Positions 12,362 through 23,408 are shown, counted from the stretch's first letter. The stretch is 64,000 nucleotides of DNA from Hirudinaria manillensis (GCA_034509925.1 CM067536.1:832001-896000); one strand, 5' to 3'. Numbers and translations are program-made. Notes: a model not told the origin generated them from the sequence alone.

Positions 12362-14254
12362 TCTATATAAATAAAAATGCAATGTGCGTTTGTAACATGC
12401 TAATGTTCTCTGAAAGTACTTGACCAATTGCTTTGAAATTTTGACACAACATAGTACTCGATCAGGGGAGTGTTTGTATATAGGTTTCATATATATGCCA
12501 CAACTATATCGTGTAAAAATATCCTTTTTTCGAAAATCTGGCCATCTTGCCAGGGACGAAAATAGGCGAACATTTAAATTTTTATTTCATTTCTTTATAC
12601 ATAAAAATTTAATTTTAAAACTAAAATTAATTAAAATAATCAAATTCAATAATTTAATATAATTTAAAATAAAATAATCTGATTCTGTATCAATCGAATA
12701 ACATTGGTCTAAGCAGTTCAAAATTCCTTTTTGCTTCCTCTTGAAACGGTTATATATGGATTACATATAATTTTGTATAAGTGTAAGCAACTCGAAATTA
12801 ACCTATCGGCCGAAATAATTTTTAATATTTTTATTTCATTTTTTTATAATCTTCTATATAAATAAAAATGTAAGTTTGTGTTTGTTTCAAATGAACGTTC
12901 TCTGAAAGTTAAATTTAAATGTTCGCCTATTTTCGTCCCTGGCAAGATGGCCGGATTTTCGAAAAAAAGCGTATTTTTACACGATATGTAAGTTTGTGTT
13001 TGTTTCAAATGAACGTTCTCTGAAAGTTCTTAACCAATTGCTTTGAAATTTTGGCACAACATGGTACACGATTAGATGAGTGTTTTTATATAGGTTTGAT
13101 ATAAATATCATTAAACGATATTAAATTCATCTTTGGTTTGTTTCTTTTAGAAACTATCAATAAAACTGATCAAACTAAGCATTGTGAAATTGTAAAATAA
13201 GTCGTTTTTGTTTGAATCCAAATTATGCCAAGGCCAATTGCGAAATTAGAATTGCGGCCGAACTTCTTGGTTCTCACCTGTGCCAAAGTTGTTTAAAGGC
13301 GAGCGGGGATGGTCTCAATAAATTTGTTGAAGGGAATTCAAAAGGCCAGTTGAAAGGTCTTATTAAATATATAGAATTGAAGACTATTATGACACAGATA
13401 CCATTTCGAAACCATCAGAGACCAAGGAAAGCAAATAAATGTTCTGCGTAAAACAAATTCGAAATGGTTGATCTGACCTCAGGACTCATTTCGTTGCATC
13501 ATAAATTCTGTAATTTAGTGACGTCAAAAGAATTGGTTGAAAAAGTACTTCCAAATATTCAAACCAATTATAAGATTGGCTGAGTGAACGAGATAATCAA
13601 GAGCCAAGAACAAATACGTCGATGAACCGAACAATATTAATCAATCCAATATTAAAAGCGAGGCAGTCACTTATAATAACATCAACATTGTTGTGGAAGC
13701 AGATGAAGCGGTTAAATATCCAACAGAATTTTTGAATTCATTCGATCTGCCAGGGATTCCACCGCCAATACTGCAATTGAAAGTCGGCATGCCATGTTGC
13801 GAAATTTCAACCAAAAAAGCTTTGCAACGGCACGCGGCTTGCAGTAAAAACATTAATGAGCAGTAAGTACTAGAAGAAATGATCTAGACAGGACCTATAA
13901 AAGGTGAAGATATCCTCATTTCTAGCATTCTTATGATATGCCATTTCAATTTAAGAGATTACAATTCCCAGTTCGATTGGCCTTTGCAATCACAATAAAC
14001 AAAAACTCATCGACAATCTTTAGAACTGCATGGTTTAGACCTAAGCACGGATTGCTTCTCGCATGGGCAATTACATGTTGCGTTTTCTAGAAACGGCAAA
14101 CCTGATAATGTCTATATTTGTACAGAGAACGGAACAACTAACCCTCAAACATTGTGAAATTGTAAAATAAACATCTTAGCAAACATGTGCTAAATTTCTT
14201 TCTTTTAATATTAATGAAATTGAGCCACAGCAACGCGTGGCCGGGCACCGCTAA
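12362..14254 (+). mobile_element. Helitron with decayed Pif1-type helicase
   Basis: Begins TCTATATAAATAAAAATG and ends CGGGCACCGCTAA, inserted between host A (12361) and T (14255), the hallmark A/T target of Helitrons with 5'-TC and CTRR-3' ends. Remnants of a Helitron helicase can be read with frameshifts: LVEKVLPNIQTNY near 13531-13571, YPTEFLNSFDLPGIPPP near 13718-13770 and CFSHGQLHVAFSRNG near 14053-14097 (helicase motif VI region). No intact Rep domain is seen. A second copy of the 5' end (from 12851) and an inverted repeat of about 70 bp (12512-12581 against 12912-12985) suggest a rearranged or nested element. A related 215-bp copy is at 56138. Confidence 0.85.
12512..12985. repeat. Inverted repeat inside the Helitron
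   Basis: About 70 bp at 12512-12581 (starting CGTGTAAAAATATCC) recurs in reverse complement at 12912-12985. It includes the Helitron-terminal block TTTTTTCGAAAAT. It could fold into a long hairpin or mark a head-to-head internal duplication. Confidence 0.7.
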
Positions 14255-15181
14255 TTACTCATAAAACTGGAAGGTTTGACAGAATAATCAATTGTACCTA
14301 TGAAACTATCTCCAATAAACTATTTCTCGTTTACAAAGCCACAGGATGTTCAGATCTGATTCCTCCAGCTGATGCCTGGTTGAAGAGAACTGAGAACGAG
14401 GCCACCATCGGATGTTATTCCACTCGACTCAGATGGCAACTCAAATGTCAAGGACAACGTTGGGTCGGCGTCATTGGAAACTGTAGTTATGGTAAAACAA
14501 TTTTATTAATTAGTAGAATTAACAGAATTAATAGAATGGAATATTTTACTATCTTAAATTCAATATTTGAAACTTATTAGTTGCAGATAATCAACCGGAC
14601 TTGAAAATATTTGATCGCAATTCTCTTCCAGCATCAGAAAAATATGACTCTAACCAAGGTATGCTAACTTAGAATTAATTACTAGTAAAATAAATGTTAA
14701 TAATTTACCAGTCATTGACCTATTTATTAATTTATATAGTTCACTGGTTATTTCATCTGCATTTATTCTAGCATTTACAATAACTGTTGTCTGTGCGGCT
14801 GGCATTATTCTCTGTAGTGTCATCGTTTGCGTCGGCGTGGTCTGCGTAAAAAGGTTTGACCAATTTTTTTTTATCAAAATTTATCATTAACGAAAATAAA
14901 ACTTATAGAATAATTTAGAATATTTTGCATTTAACTACAAATAAAAAGAATTTTTCAGATTTACAAGCGATTCGAAATTGATGGAATCACTACTTAAGGA
15001 AAAGCAACAAACTCTTTCCAAAGTAGTGCATCCTAACGCTGTGCAAAGCAATGGAAACATCCCGAATGGAAGAATGTACCACGAACCAGGAGAGAATCGC
15101 TCTTTCGATGGAAATCCAGATCTCCATTACTTCGTATTGGACAAGGATGAAATTAATAAATGTACCGATGAATTGATTTAG

Positions 15182-15496
15182 TCTATTTGTGGATAATTGC
15201 TAAATTTTTAACTGGTTATTGAGTCGTGATTCATTCATGCTTATAACTTTTGGTATCTTTGTTTTTCTTATTAGCTCGATTTTATTTCTAGAAAAGGTTT
15301 GTAAGATGTTTAAAAAAAATATGAACTCAAAAATTACAACAGTAATATTTTATAAGAATATAAATAAATGTTGTCTGAATTTTAGTTATGAAAACTTAAT
15401 AAGATGTATAATATATATTTGTTACAAAGGAACATAATTTCAACATTTTAACAAACGAAACTTTTCAACTTGACCGAACACTCGTAGACTAAAGTG
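15182..15496. other. Spacer between SLR6 and SLR7
   Basis: AT-rich spacer; no coding or RNA signal seen apart from the downstream promoter module. Confidence 0.5.
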
Positions 15497-15514
15497 TTTT
15501 TGAGACGCCCCCCT
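15497..15514 (+). promoter_or_regulatory. SLR promoter module of SLR7
   Basis: TTTTTGAGACGCCCCCCT, core slightly altered, followed by TTTATAAAATG at 15546-15556. The start codon is at 15615. Confidence 0.58.
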
Positions 15515-15614
15515 GTATGTTATCAGATCCTTACGCTACAGAATCTTTATAAAATGAGCCGATATTAAGAACAGTGCGTTAGTTTTACTTATAGATAAAA
15601 AAAATACTGTTCAA

Positions 15615-17404
15615 ATGAAGGATATGATTGAAATATCTTGTTTGGTTTTTGTTTGGTTTTCCATGACGTGTAAGTTCTGATTCCATATTGATACATCATT
15701 TTTATTGACGCTTTAAATTTGATTAAATGAATAAAAATTGAAATCTATTTTATCGTAAAAAAATAGCAAAAGCCGAAGAATATTGCCAATCGGAAACATT
15801 CTCTCCATCGTGTCAACCAGACGAAGTGGTTCTGATCACGAAAGCCAACTATGGGAGAATGAAATTCGGCAAATGTGTCAAAGAAGAGCAACAACTTAAA
15901 ATCATATGGAATGATCCCCAATATTTGGGTTGCAGTACGGATGTCATCGGTTTTGTTTCGAAACATTGCACCGGGAAAAGGGATTGTCAATTGAAAGTTC
16001 CTGATCCTGAATTGGAGAAATTTGGTTCGTGCTATGCAAGTTTGAAAATGTACCTGGACGTCTCATATATTTGTATAAAAGGTAATTATTTAACAGTATA
16101 TATTTTAAATTTAGTAACTGTATATGTTTTCAATTGTTTCAAATGAAATCAATAAAATAATTGTATTTTCAGTCGCACAAAATAATCGTCAATGTGCAAT
16201 CACGTTGGATGGGTACGGGGATATTCACGTTATGAAGCAACATCACGAAGAGGGATGTGGAACCAAAAAGCATCCGTGGATAGTTGAAACTATGAAGGGA
16301 CAAACGATATCAGTGGACAGTATAACTATGAAATCGCCAGAGAATGAACAGGACCTATTGTTTCAACACAGGATGTCATGTCCTGATGACATGGTCGAAG
16401 GATATATTTTGGACAAGTCCGTGAATAAGAACATCACACTCTGTTCTTCTCAGAGAAGCTCATATCAATACAACTCCACCGCAAACATCGTAGAAATTGT
16501 GTTTTTGCACAAAGCAGAAGGAGCCCCTGTGTTTCTAAAGTTGAAAGGTTAATATTAATTAATATAATAATTAATAAATTAAGACTTCAAAATCTAAGGT
16601 ATAATTTCATTAACTTTATAACGTCATTTCGATAGCCACAGGATGTTCTGATCTGATTCCTCCAGCTGATGCCTGGTTGAAGAGAACTGAGAACGAGGCC
16701 ACCATCGGATGTTATTCCACTCGACTCAGATGGCAACTCAAATGTCAAGGACAACGTTGGATCGGCGTCATTGGAAACTGTAGCTACGGTAGTGTATAAT
16801 ATTATTAACAGCTTTCTGACTATTTCTGTAACAAGTGCTCTTTTTCAATCAAGTTATGGACCTCATACCAGAAACTGCGGCCGAAAAGAAGCGCTCGTCT
16901 GATTCAAACAGTTTAGGCAGTAGTAACCAGAGTAGGTCAATTTAAAAATATATCTGTACATAATACTGATTTACAAAAAAAAAACTAAATATATTTATCA
17001 ATTGAAATTGTGGTTAACAGTGTTCACTGTCACCGTCATTTGCGCCTGTGGAATTATCCTGTGTAGTCTTATTGTTTGCGTTGGCATAATCTGTCTAAGA
17101 AGGTATGACATTATATTATGATAAAAGTACTTATAAAGATAAAAATTATTTCAGTAATTTAAATCTCACTATTTAAATATTTAGGTACAGTAATCGATCT
17201 AAAATTGTGGAATCAATTCTGAAGGAAAGGATTGCAGTTGCAAATGGATCGTTGATGAAAACTTCAAATCCACAACAAACTGCTTACTCTCATTATTACG
17301 ATGCAGAAGTTGAAAAAGTTCCAAATGGTGTGCCACAAACACAAGGAGAATATTTTGTTCTCGATAAAGATGCTGTCAACGATCACCAAGACCATGACAA
17401 ATAA
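15615..17404 (+). CDS. SLR7: SUEL/CUB-like/sushi-like receptor, ectodomain type A, tail type alpha
   Basis: Exons 15615-15669, 15767-16081, 16173-16547, 16636-16788, 16854-16931, 17021-17102 and 17185-17404. Signal peptide MKDMIEISCLVFVWFSMT; SUEL domain (EEYCQSETFSPSCQPDEV, ANYGRM core); CUB-like domain (GCGTKKHPWIVETMKGQ); sushi-like domain; helix with GIILCSLIVCVGIICLRR; alpha tail ending YFVLDKDAVNDHQDHDK. Exon lengths match SLR5 in exons 2, 3, 4 and the helix. It is a close duplicate of SLR5 separated from it by the type B gene SLR6, so the A and B types alternate along the array. Confidence 0.87.
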
Positions 17405-17562
17405 TTGCAGTTTACAAAGAATTTCCAACTCGTACTTAAATTAATTGCATCGTTAAAATAAAGTTAATATTTTATTTAATATTTTCAATGGTGATTCAAT
17501 CAAAATACTTGGAATAAATTGTTATTTTGACAATTGGTTTCTGACCTAGTTAATTTGAATCA

Positions 17563-17578
17563 TTTGAGACCACCCCTA
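17563..17578 (+). promoter_or_regulatory. SLR promoter module of SLR8
   Basis: TTTGAGACCACCCCTA, followed by TTCTTGCG at 17603-17610 and TATAAAT at about 17623-17630. The start codon is at 17698. Confidence 0.6.
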
Positions 17579-17697
17579 ACATATTTTAATGGCATGCCTG
17601 TGTTCTTGCGATCTAAACGTTACTATAAATTAAAGTAAAAATTGAATAGCAACGTTGTTTGCCACTACAAATGGTATGAGATGTTACTCTGAAAGAA

Positions 17698-19510
17698 ATG
17701 TTTAAATTCTTTATGGAAAGTCATTTCTTAGTCGTCTCGACGATTTTTATTGTGTCGCCTTCTATTTCCGATTTCACAGGTTTGAATCTTACAATAAATT
17801 GTTTACGTGTTAAAATACCACAATGACAAATCTTTATAAATCTTTTATACTTGAAGGAGAATATTGTCAGTTTGAGGTATTCCAACCAAGCTGTCCTACT
17901 TCTGAGAAGGTCTTGATAACACAAGCGAGATTTGGTCGAATGAAATTGGGCAAATGCATCAAAAAGGAAATAGGATTTGAGTCACTTTTATCTAATCCTC
18001 AATATCTCGGATGCTACGTTGATGTCACAAGTTATCTTAACAACGCATGCATTGGTAAAAGAAACTGCCTCGTTAAAGTAATTGATTTAATTATGGAAAG
18101 AATGACACCATGTTCCGAAAACCTTGTAATGTATCTTGAAGTAAGATACTCATGCTTGCCAGGTAAAATTATTTAAATTTATAAAATGCTATTAATGAAG
18201 AATCTAATACACCTAATATTACCATATAAGATTAGTTGCAATAATGTTTGTGCGATTACATATTTAATAGTACCTAAATAACACGTATAAATTTAATTTA
18301 GTCGTGGAAGAGAATAGACAATGTCTTGTGTCACTTAGCTCAAACAATGTTCAGTATCTAATGATGAGAAACAAGACTGAAGAGAGATTCTGTGGCACGC
18401 AGAAACAGCCGTGGATCGTTGAAACTTTGAAAGGTCAAGCCATAAAGGTCAGCCGACTCAGACAAACTTTAGATGAAGATGCTACTTTGGCCAATGGGAA
18501 TTCGCCAAGAACATGTACTCTTGAACACGAAAAGGAAGGATATGTTCACGATTCAGAATCTAAAAGTAAAGTTGCAATCTGCAAAGAAAAGTTTTATTAT
18601 ACTTCAAAATCTAATCAACTGGAGATTATTCTGACACCAAGATATGAAGAAGCGTTACTCATAAAATTGGAAGGTTTAAATATAATATCTTATTTAAAAC
18701 ATTTGGTTAATATTTTAGAACGGAATGTTAAAGAGTGTTGATTTCGATTTATGTAGCCACAGGATGTTCTGATCTGATTCCTCCAGCTGATGCCTGGTTG
18801 AAGAGAATTGAGAACGAGGCCACCATCGGATGTTATTCCACTCGACTCAGATGGCAACTCCAATGTCAAGGACAGCGTTGGGTCGGCGTCGTTGGAAACT
18901 GTAGCTATGGTAAAATTAAGAATACTTTAACGACGATATCTATTGAAGGTTTGAAAATGTGAATAAAATTTTTGTCAAGTTATGGACCACCTACCAGAAG
19001 CAACAGAAAGGAAGGACTCGCTTAACCCAAGGAATTTAGGCAGCAATAACCAGAGTAGGAAAATCTTCCTTTACACATAATACATTTACAATACTACAAC
19101 TTAACAAGATGTGTAATATTTAACCGCAGTGTTTACTGTCACCATCATTTGCGCATGTGGAATTATCTTGTGTAGTCTGATTGTCTGCATTGGAATAATT
19201 TGTCTCAGAAGGTGAGTCATACCAACCATTTCATTAAATGCATCATTTGATATTTTGTCTCTTCATCTATTACACCTTCAGGTACAGTAGTCGATCTAAA
19301 ATTGTGGAATCAATTCTGAAAGAAAGGATTGCAGTTGCAAATGGATCGTTGATGAAAACTTCAAATCCACAACAAACTGGTTACTCTCATTATTACGATG
19401 CAGATGTTGAAAAAGTTTCAAATGGTGTGCCACAAACACAAGGAGAATATTTTGTTCTTGACAAAGATGTTGTTACCAACGATGACAAACAATTAACACA
19501 ATTAATCTAG
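17698..19510 (+). CDS. SLR8: mosaic receptor, ectodomain type B with tail type alpha
   Basis: Exons 17698-17779, 17857-18162, 18302-18673, 18757-18909, 18980-19054, 19130-19211 and 19282-19510. Signal peptide with HFLVVSTIFIVSP; SUEL domain (EYCQFEVFQPSC, ARFGRMKLGKC); CUB-like domain (ENRQCLVSLSSNN, FCGTQKQPWIVETLKGQ); sushi-like domain; helix GIILCSLIVCIGIICLRR; tail RYSSRSKIVESILKE to YFVLDKDVVTND. Exons 1 to 3 match SLR6 and SLR9, whereas the linker, helix and tail match SLR5 and SLR7. The switch falls at the near-identical exon 4, so a crossover or conversion there is the simplest explanation. Confidence 0.87.
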
Positions 19511-19666
19511 TTAATATAAACATCGCACCAGAAGTAAACAAATGATTCTTATGAAGTTTGTTGGTTTATTAAATGTGAACATCTCTCGTTTATTAAGTTA
19601 ATAAACTCATATTTTATTTATTTTTAACGAACGAGTTGCTATTTAATTAGCGGGGTAAATTATATC

Positions 19667-19684
19667 ATTTTGAGAACGCCCCTG
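19667..19684 (+). promoter_or_regulatory. SLR promoter module of SLR9, separated from its gene
   Basis: TTTTGAGAACGCCCCTGA, followed by ATTCATACG at 19708-19716 and the TATA-like CTTTATATTA at 19726-19735. An LTR element begins at 19741, so this module now lies about 1.9 kb upstream of the SLR9 start codon instead of about 130 bp. Confidence 0.62.
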
Positions 19685-19740
19685 ACACATTTTAGATTCA
19701 TATTGTATTCATACGATTTGAGCTGCTTTATATTAGATAC

Positions 19741-21537
19741 TGTAATAACCCGGGGGTCCTCAAACTAATTATAGAAGGTCAGGTTTATTGAAAGTTGTCA
19801 GATGGCTTGGAAGATGCACGATGCTTCAAATGTCTAAGTCTTGAAATCTGCTGTTCTTCTAATTCTCGCTCTTACTTTCCGATATAAATCCATTTGTCAA
19901 AGGTACATAACCAAAGAGTCTGAATAGCACCAATTTAATTCTCAAATTATATTGCCACTAAATTTAATTAATTATTAAAATAATTAATCGGCAATATAAT
20001 TTTAAATATTATTCAATTTATTGGATCTAGGGATCCAACACTGCCCCCTCCTTAAATCTGTTCGTCCCGAACAGACATCTATTCCCATTTTCATTTTTAC
20101 TCTCGGAATAGGATCCGATCTTCCAACAATCTCATGGCTGCAAATCCCAGATCCATTTGCTTTGTCATCTTCTGGGATTTCTGTCTCCTCCCTTTTACTT
20201 CTGCGTCCCGCAAGTTTCAGCCGCGGAACATCGCCATTTCTATGCACACTCTCCTGCTCCACGATGTCGCCAGATCCCAGACTCTCCTCAGGATCACCTG
20301 CTCCACTTTCCATGCTAGGCTCTCTCCTGAAATCCCGAGCACTCCCTTCTGTTATTTCCAATGGAGCCGAAACATCCGCTGGTAAATCCATGGGCTGTTC
20401 TGTAGACTCTACTTGTTCCACCATCAAATCCGTGTGCTCCACCGGCAACTCCACGTGACTCATCAGTAACTCCTCGAGCTGCACCAACAACTCCACATGA
20501 TCCACCGGCAATCCCACAGGCTCCTCCGAAAGCCCCACTTGCTCCACTAAAACCTCCGTGAGCTCTCTGGGCCCTGCTGACGACTCGACCTGATCTGGTA
20601 ACTCTATGGGCTCCAACGTCGAGTTCCCTAAGTCTGCCATCACGCACAGAGCTTCTGGAGACACACACGCACTGTGGTTGGATGTGCCCTCTAATGACTC
20701 CATCCCAACGCTGCCAGAAACGGTACCTGGAACAACGGACATGATTTGTTCCTCGTTGGTAACCTTTTTGCAGAGTTCCTCTCCTTGTTCTTCGCAAGAT
20801 GGAAGCACCACTTTGCTCTCCTCAAAAGAACCAACAGGACTCTTCTCGGCAGAGTCTTCACCCGAAGCCAACGAGACATCCTGGCATGGAACCGCTCTGT
20901 TTTTCAAATCACCCCTAATACTCCTAATACATTCCCTCATCTCATCTACGGACTTTTTCATAAAATCAAGAAATTCATCCATCTTTTTATGGGATGGATT
21001 CTCGAATTCGTATTCCTCTGGGTCATGGCCATTCTCTGTCAGCCATGTCCCAAGTCGCTCTCGTATCTCAGCTTTCGTGCCTTTCCAATCCAGGCCACGC
21101 TCTCTCAATTCTTGTCTCAATCGAGGCACGTACAATTCATCCAAGTACTTCGGCATCGTTCACTTTTCAACTAAACAAGCTTCTACTTTAGTTACTTTTG
21201 GATACCCTTTAACTCTAAATCCAACTCCTGACACCAATGTAATAACCCGGGGGTCCTCAAACTAATTATAGAAGGTCAGGTTTATTGAAAGTTGTCAGAT
21301 GGCTTGGAAGATGCACGATGCTTCAAATGTCTAAGTCTTGAAATCTGCTGTTCTTCTAATTCTCGCTCTTACTTTCCGATATAAATCCATTTGTCAAAGG
21401 TACATAACCAAAGAGTCTGAATAGCACCAATTTAATTCTCAAATTATATTGCCACTAAATTTAATTAATTATTAAAATAATTAATCGGCAATATAATTTT
21501 AAATATTATTCAATTTATTGGATCTAGGGATCCAACA
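19741..21537 (-). mobile_element. Non-autonomous LTR retrotransposon, identical LTRs
   Basis: Two 300-bp direct repeats (19741-20040 and 21238-21537) run TG to CA and appear identical. They are flanked by the 4-bp duplication ATAC (19737-19740 and 21538-21541). On the minus strand a primer-binding-site candidate, TGGTGTCAGGAGTTGGA (21220-21236), follows the 5' LTR by one base, and a polypurine tract, AAGGAGGGGGCAG (20041-20053), precedes the 3' LTR. Only one ORF is present, with no protease, reverse transcriptase or integrase in the 1.2-kb interior. The perfect LTR identity and clean duplication point to a recent insertion. The 4-bp duplication would suit a Ty3/gypsy-related parent; that parent is not in this window. 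Confidence 0.9.
20002..21156 (-). CDS. Gag-like ORF with N-terminal SAP domain (LTR element)
   Basis: A 384-codon ORF spans nearly all of the LTR element interior and ends inside the 3' LTR. The N-terminus (residues about 5-40: LDELYVPRLRQELRERGL, then WKGTKAEIRERL) fits a SAP domain, a helix-turn-helix motif usually found in DNA- or RNA-binding proteins. Residues about 55-75 form a short amphipathic helix. The middle is acidic with degenerate repeats of E-L-P-V-E-H type (about 195-270). The C-terminus is basic. No zinc knuckle is visible. By position this is the Gag equivalent of a gag-only element, but the protein could instead be a captured host gene. Its low AT content contrasts with the flanks. 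Confidence 0.72.
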   Translation of the reverse strand: MPKYLDELYVPRLRQELRERGLDWKGTKAEIRERLGTWLTENGHDPEEYEFENPSHKKMDEFLDFMKKSVDEMRECIRSIRGDLKNRAVPCQDVSLASGEDSAEKSPVGSFEESKVVLPSCEEQGEELCKKVTNEEQIMSVVPGTVSGSVGMESLEGTSNHSACVSPEALCVMADLGNSTLEPIELPDQVESSAGPRELTEVLVEQVGLSEEPVGLPVDHVELLVQLEELLMSHVELPVEHTDLMVEQVESTEQPMDLPADVSAPLEITEGSARDFRREPSMESGAGDPEESLGSGDIVEQESVHRNGDVPRLKLAGRRSKREETEIPEDDKANGSGICSHEIVGRSDPIPRVKMKMGIDVCSGRTDLRRGQCWIPRSNKLNNI

Positions 21538-21617
21538 ATACACTGAGTAGAAATCGAGCTATAGGATAAGAATAAGAATATAGAATAAGAACATTGCTTA
21601 ACTTCTTATCTCTGAAA

Positions 21618-23408
21618 ATGTTTAGAACGATTTTCGTTGTGGTATTAGTTTTGTTTGGAACGTCACCAACAACTTCATATTTGACAGGTTTGATATCATT
21701 CAAAATTGTACGGCACTTTTAAAAATTTATGAACCTGTTCAAATGATTAACAAAACTTTAAAATTAATAAGGAGAATACTGTCTGTCTGAAGTCTTCCAG
21801 CCGAGTTGCCCGACCTCTGAAGCTGTTGTCATAACCCAAGCACGGTTCGGTCGAATGAAGTTTGGCAAATGCATAAAAAAAGAAATAGGATTTGAGTCAC
21901 TTTTAACGAATCCTCAATATCTCGGATGCTTCGTTGATGTTACGAAGGATCTTAATGATCGATGCCTTGCTAGAAAAAACTGCATGGTTAAAGTGATAGA
22001 TTTAAGTGTGGAAAAAAAAGCTCCCTGTTCTGAAAATCTTGTGATGTACCTTGAAGTGGAATACAGGTGTTTACCAAGTAAATAATTGTTTATTCATTCA
22101 ATTTCGTACAAAATTTGATGAACTGTGCGACATTAAATTACAATAGATGCTTAACCTACATGAGCCTTAATTTTAATTAAGTTGTTCAAGAAAACCGACA
22201 ATGTTTGGTATCACTCAGTTCAAATAACGTTCAATATCTGATGGAGAGAAACGTGAAATCAGAAGAAAAATTCTGCGGTACTCAAAAGCAGCCCTGGATT
22301 GTGGAAGCATTGAAAGGTCAAACTATAAAGGTCACCAGACTCAGACAAACTTTAGAGGAAAATATTTCAAAGTCCATTGAGAAATCGTCATGGAGTTGTA
22401 TAGAGAGTTCTATGGAAGGCCATGTCTACGATTCAGAAACAAAGACGAAAATTGCTATTTGTAAAGAAAGGTTTCATTATAATTCAAATTCGAATCAATT
22501 GGAAGTCGTTTTGGCACCAAAATATGAAGAAACAATACTCATAAGACTGGAAGGTTTAAATATTTCTTCTTTATTTTTACTTATAAATATTCAGTTAATA
22601 TTTCAAAACGTTATTTAAAAAAGGCTTGATTTGGCATTTGCATAGCCACAGGATGTTCCGATCTGATTCCTCCAGCTGATGCTTGGTTGAAGAGAACTGA
22701 GAACGAGGCCACCATCGGATGTTATTCCACTCGACTCAGATGGAAACTCAAATGTCAAGGACAACGTTGGGTCGGCGTCATTGGAAACTGTAGCTATGGT
22801 AGGTAATTAGAAATACTTGTATATCAACTCTAGTTTAAATTTAATAATGAATATTCATTAAAATAGTGGCAGAAAATAATCAGGAAGCTCTCATTAATGA
22901 TCACCCTTTTCATTCGGCATCTGAAAATTACGACTACAACCAAGGTAATCGCTGATTCGCATTTTAGAAAATATTAATACGCAAATGTTTATAAATTCAC
23001 CATCAAGCTTTTACAATAACCGTGGTATGTGCCATTGGGTTTATTCTCTGCAGCATCATCGTTTGTGTCGGAGTTGTCTGTATAAAAAGGTATTTTGGTT
23101 GTTTGGTCTCAACATGCTAAAAGTTTAACATTATGTAACATAGCATTATTTTTTTAATTAATAAGACTTCTTAAACTTATAGGTTTACAAGTGAGTCGAG
23201 GTTAGCAGAATCACTGCTCAAAGAAAAGCAGCAAACCCTCTGCAAAGGATCCATTCCTAACGTGGAAAGCAATGGAAACATTCCAAATGGAAGAATGTAC
23301 CACGAACTCGGAGAGAAGTCTCTTTTTGATGATAATCCTGATCTTCAAGGCCAATATTTCGTTCTGGACAAGGAAGAGGTCAATAAATGTTCAAATCCTT
23401 TGCTGTAA
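21618..23408 (+). CDS. SLR9: SUEL/CUB-like/sushi-like receptor, ectodomain type B, tail type beta
   Basis: Exons 21618-21687, 21772-22077, 22182-22553, 22646-22798, 22867-22944, 23008-23089 and 23183-23408. Signal peptide MFRTIFVVVLVLFGTSP; SUEL domain (EYCLSEVFQPSC, ARFGRMKFGKC); CUB-like domain (KFCGTQKQPWIVEALKGQ); sushi-like domain; helix with GFILCSIIVCVGVVCIKR; beta tail (RFTSESRLAESLLKEKQQ) ending YFVLDKEEVNKC. It is the closest relative of SLR6 over its full length. Coding capacity is intact, but the LTR element at 19741-21537 separates the start codon from the ancestral promoter module, so expression may be lost or driven by the LTR. Confidence 0.85.

Larger units (their letters stand above)
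11459..15181 (+). pseudogene. SLR6: SUEL/CUB-like/sushi-like receptor, exon 3 interrupted by a Helitron
   Basis: Exons 11459-11531, 11635-11940, 12009-12361 plus 14255-14273 (one exon split by the insertion), 14339-14491, 14581-14658, 14772-14853 and 14959-15181. The two halves of exon 3 sum to 372 nt, exactly the length in SLR8 and SLR9, and rejoin in frame between A and T. With the Helitron in place the reading frame meets a TAA at 12368-12370, nine bases downstream of the insertion point. All other exons are open: signal peptide, SUEL domain (AKFGRMKLGKC), sushi-like domain, helix, and a beta-type tail (RFTSDSKLMESLLKE, ending YFVLDKDEINKCTDELI) with an LxYxxL ITIM-like motif. Probably a recently broken gene; a secreted SUEL plus partial CUB-like product, or removal of the insert by splicing, cannot be excluded. 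Confidence 0.8.

Noticed and set aside
13212..13451. ORF inside the Helitron as an intact protein
   Set aside because: Short, without a recognisable domain, and next to frameshifted helicase remnants; treated as decayed element sequence.
20021..21265. Plus-strand ORFs opposite the Gag-like ORF
   Set aside because: They are antisense shadows of the long minus-strand ORF in GC-richer DNA; no domain and no initiation context.
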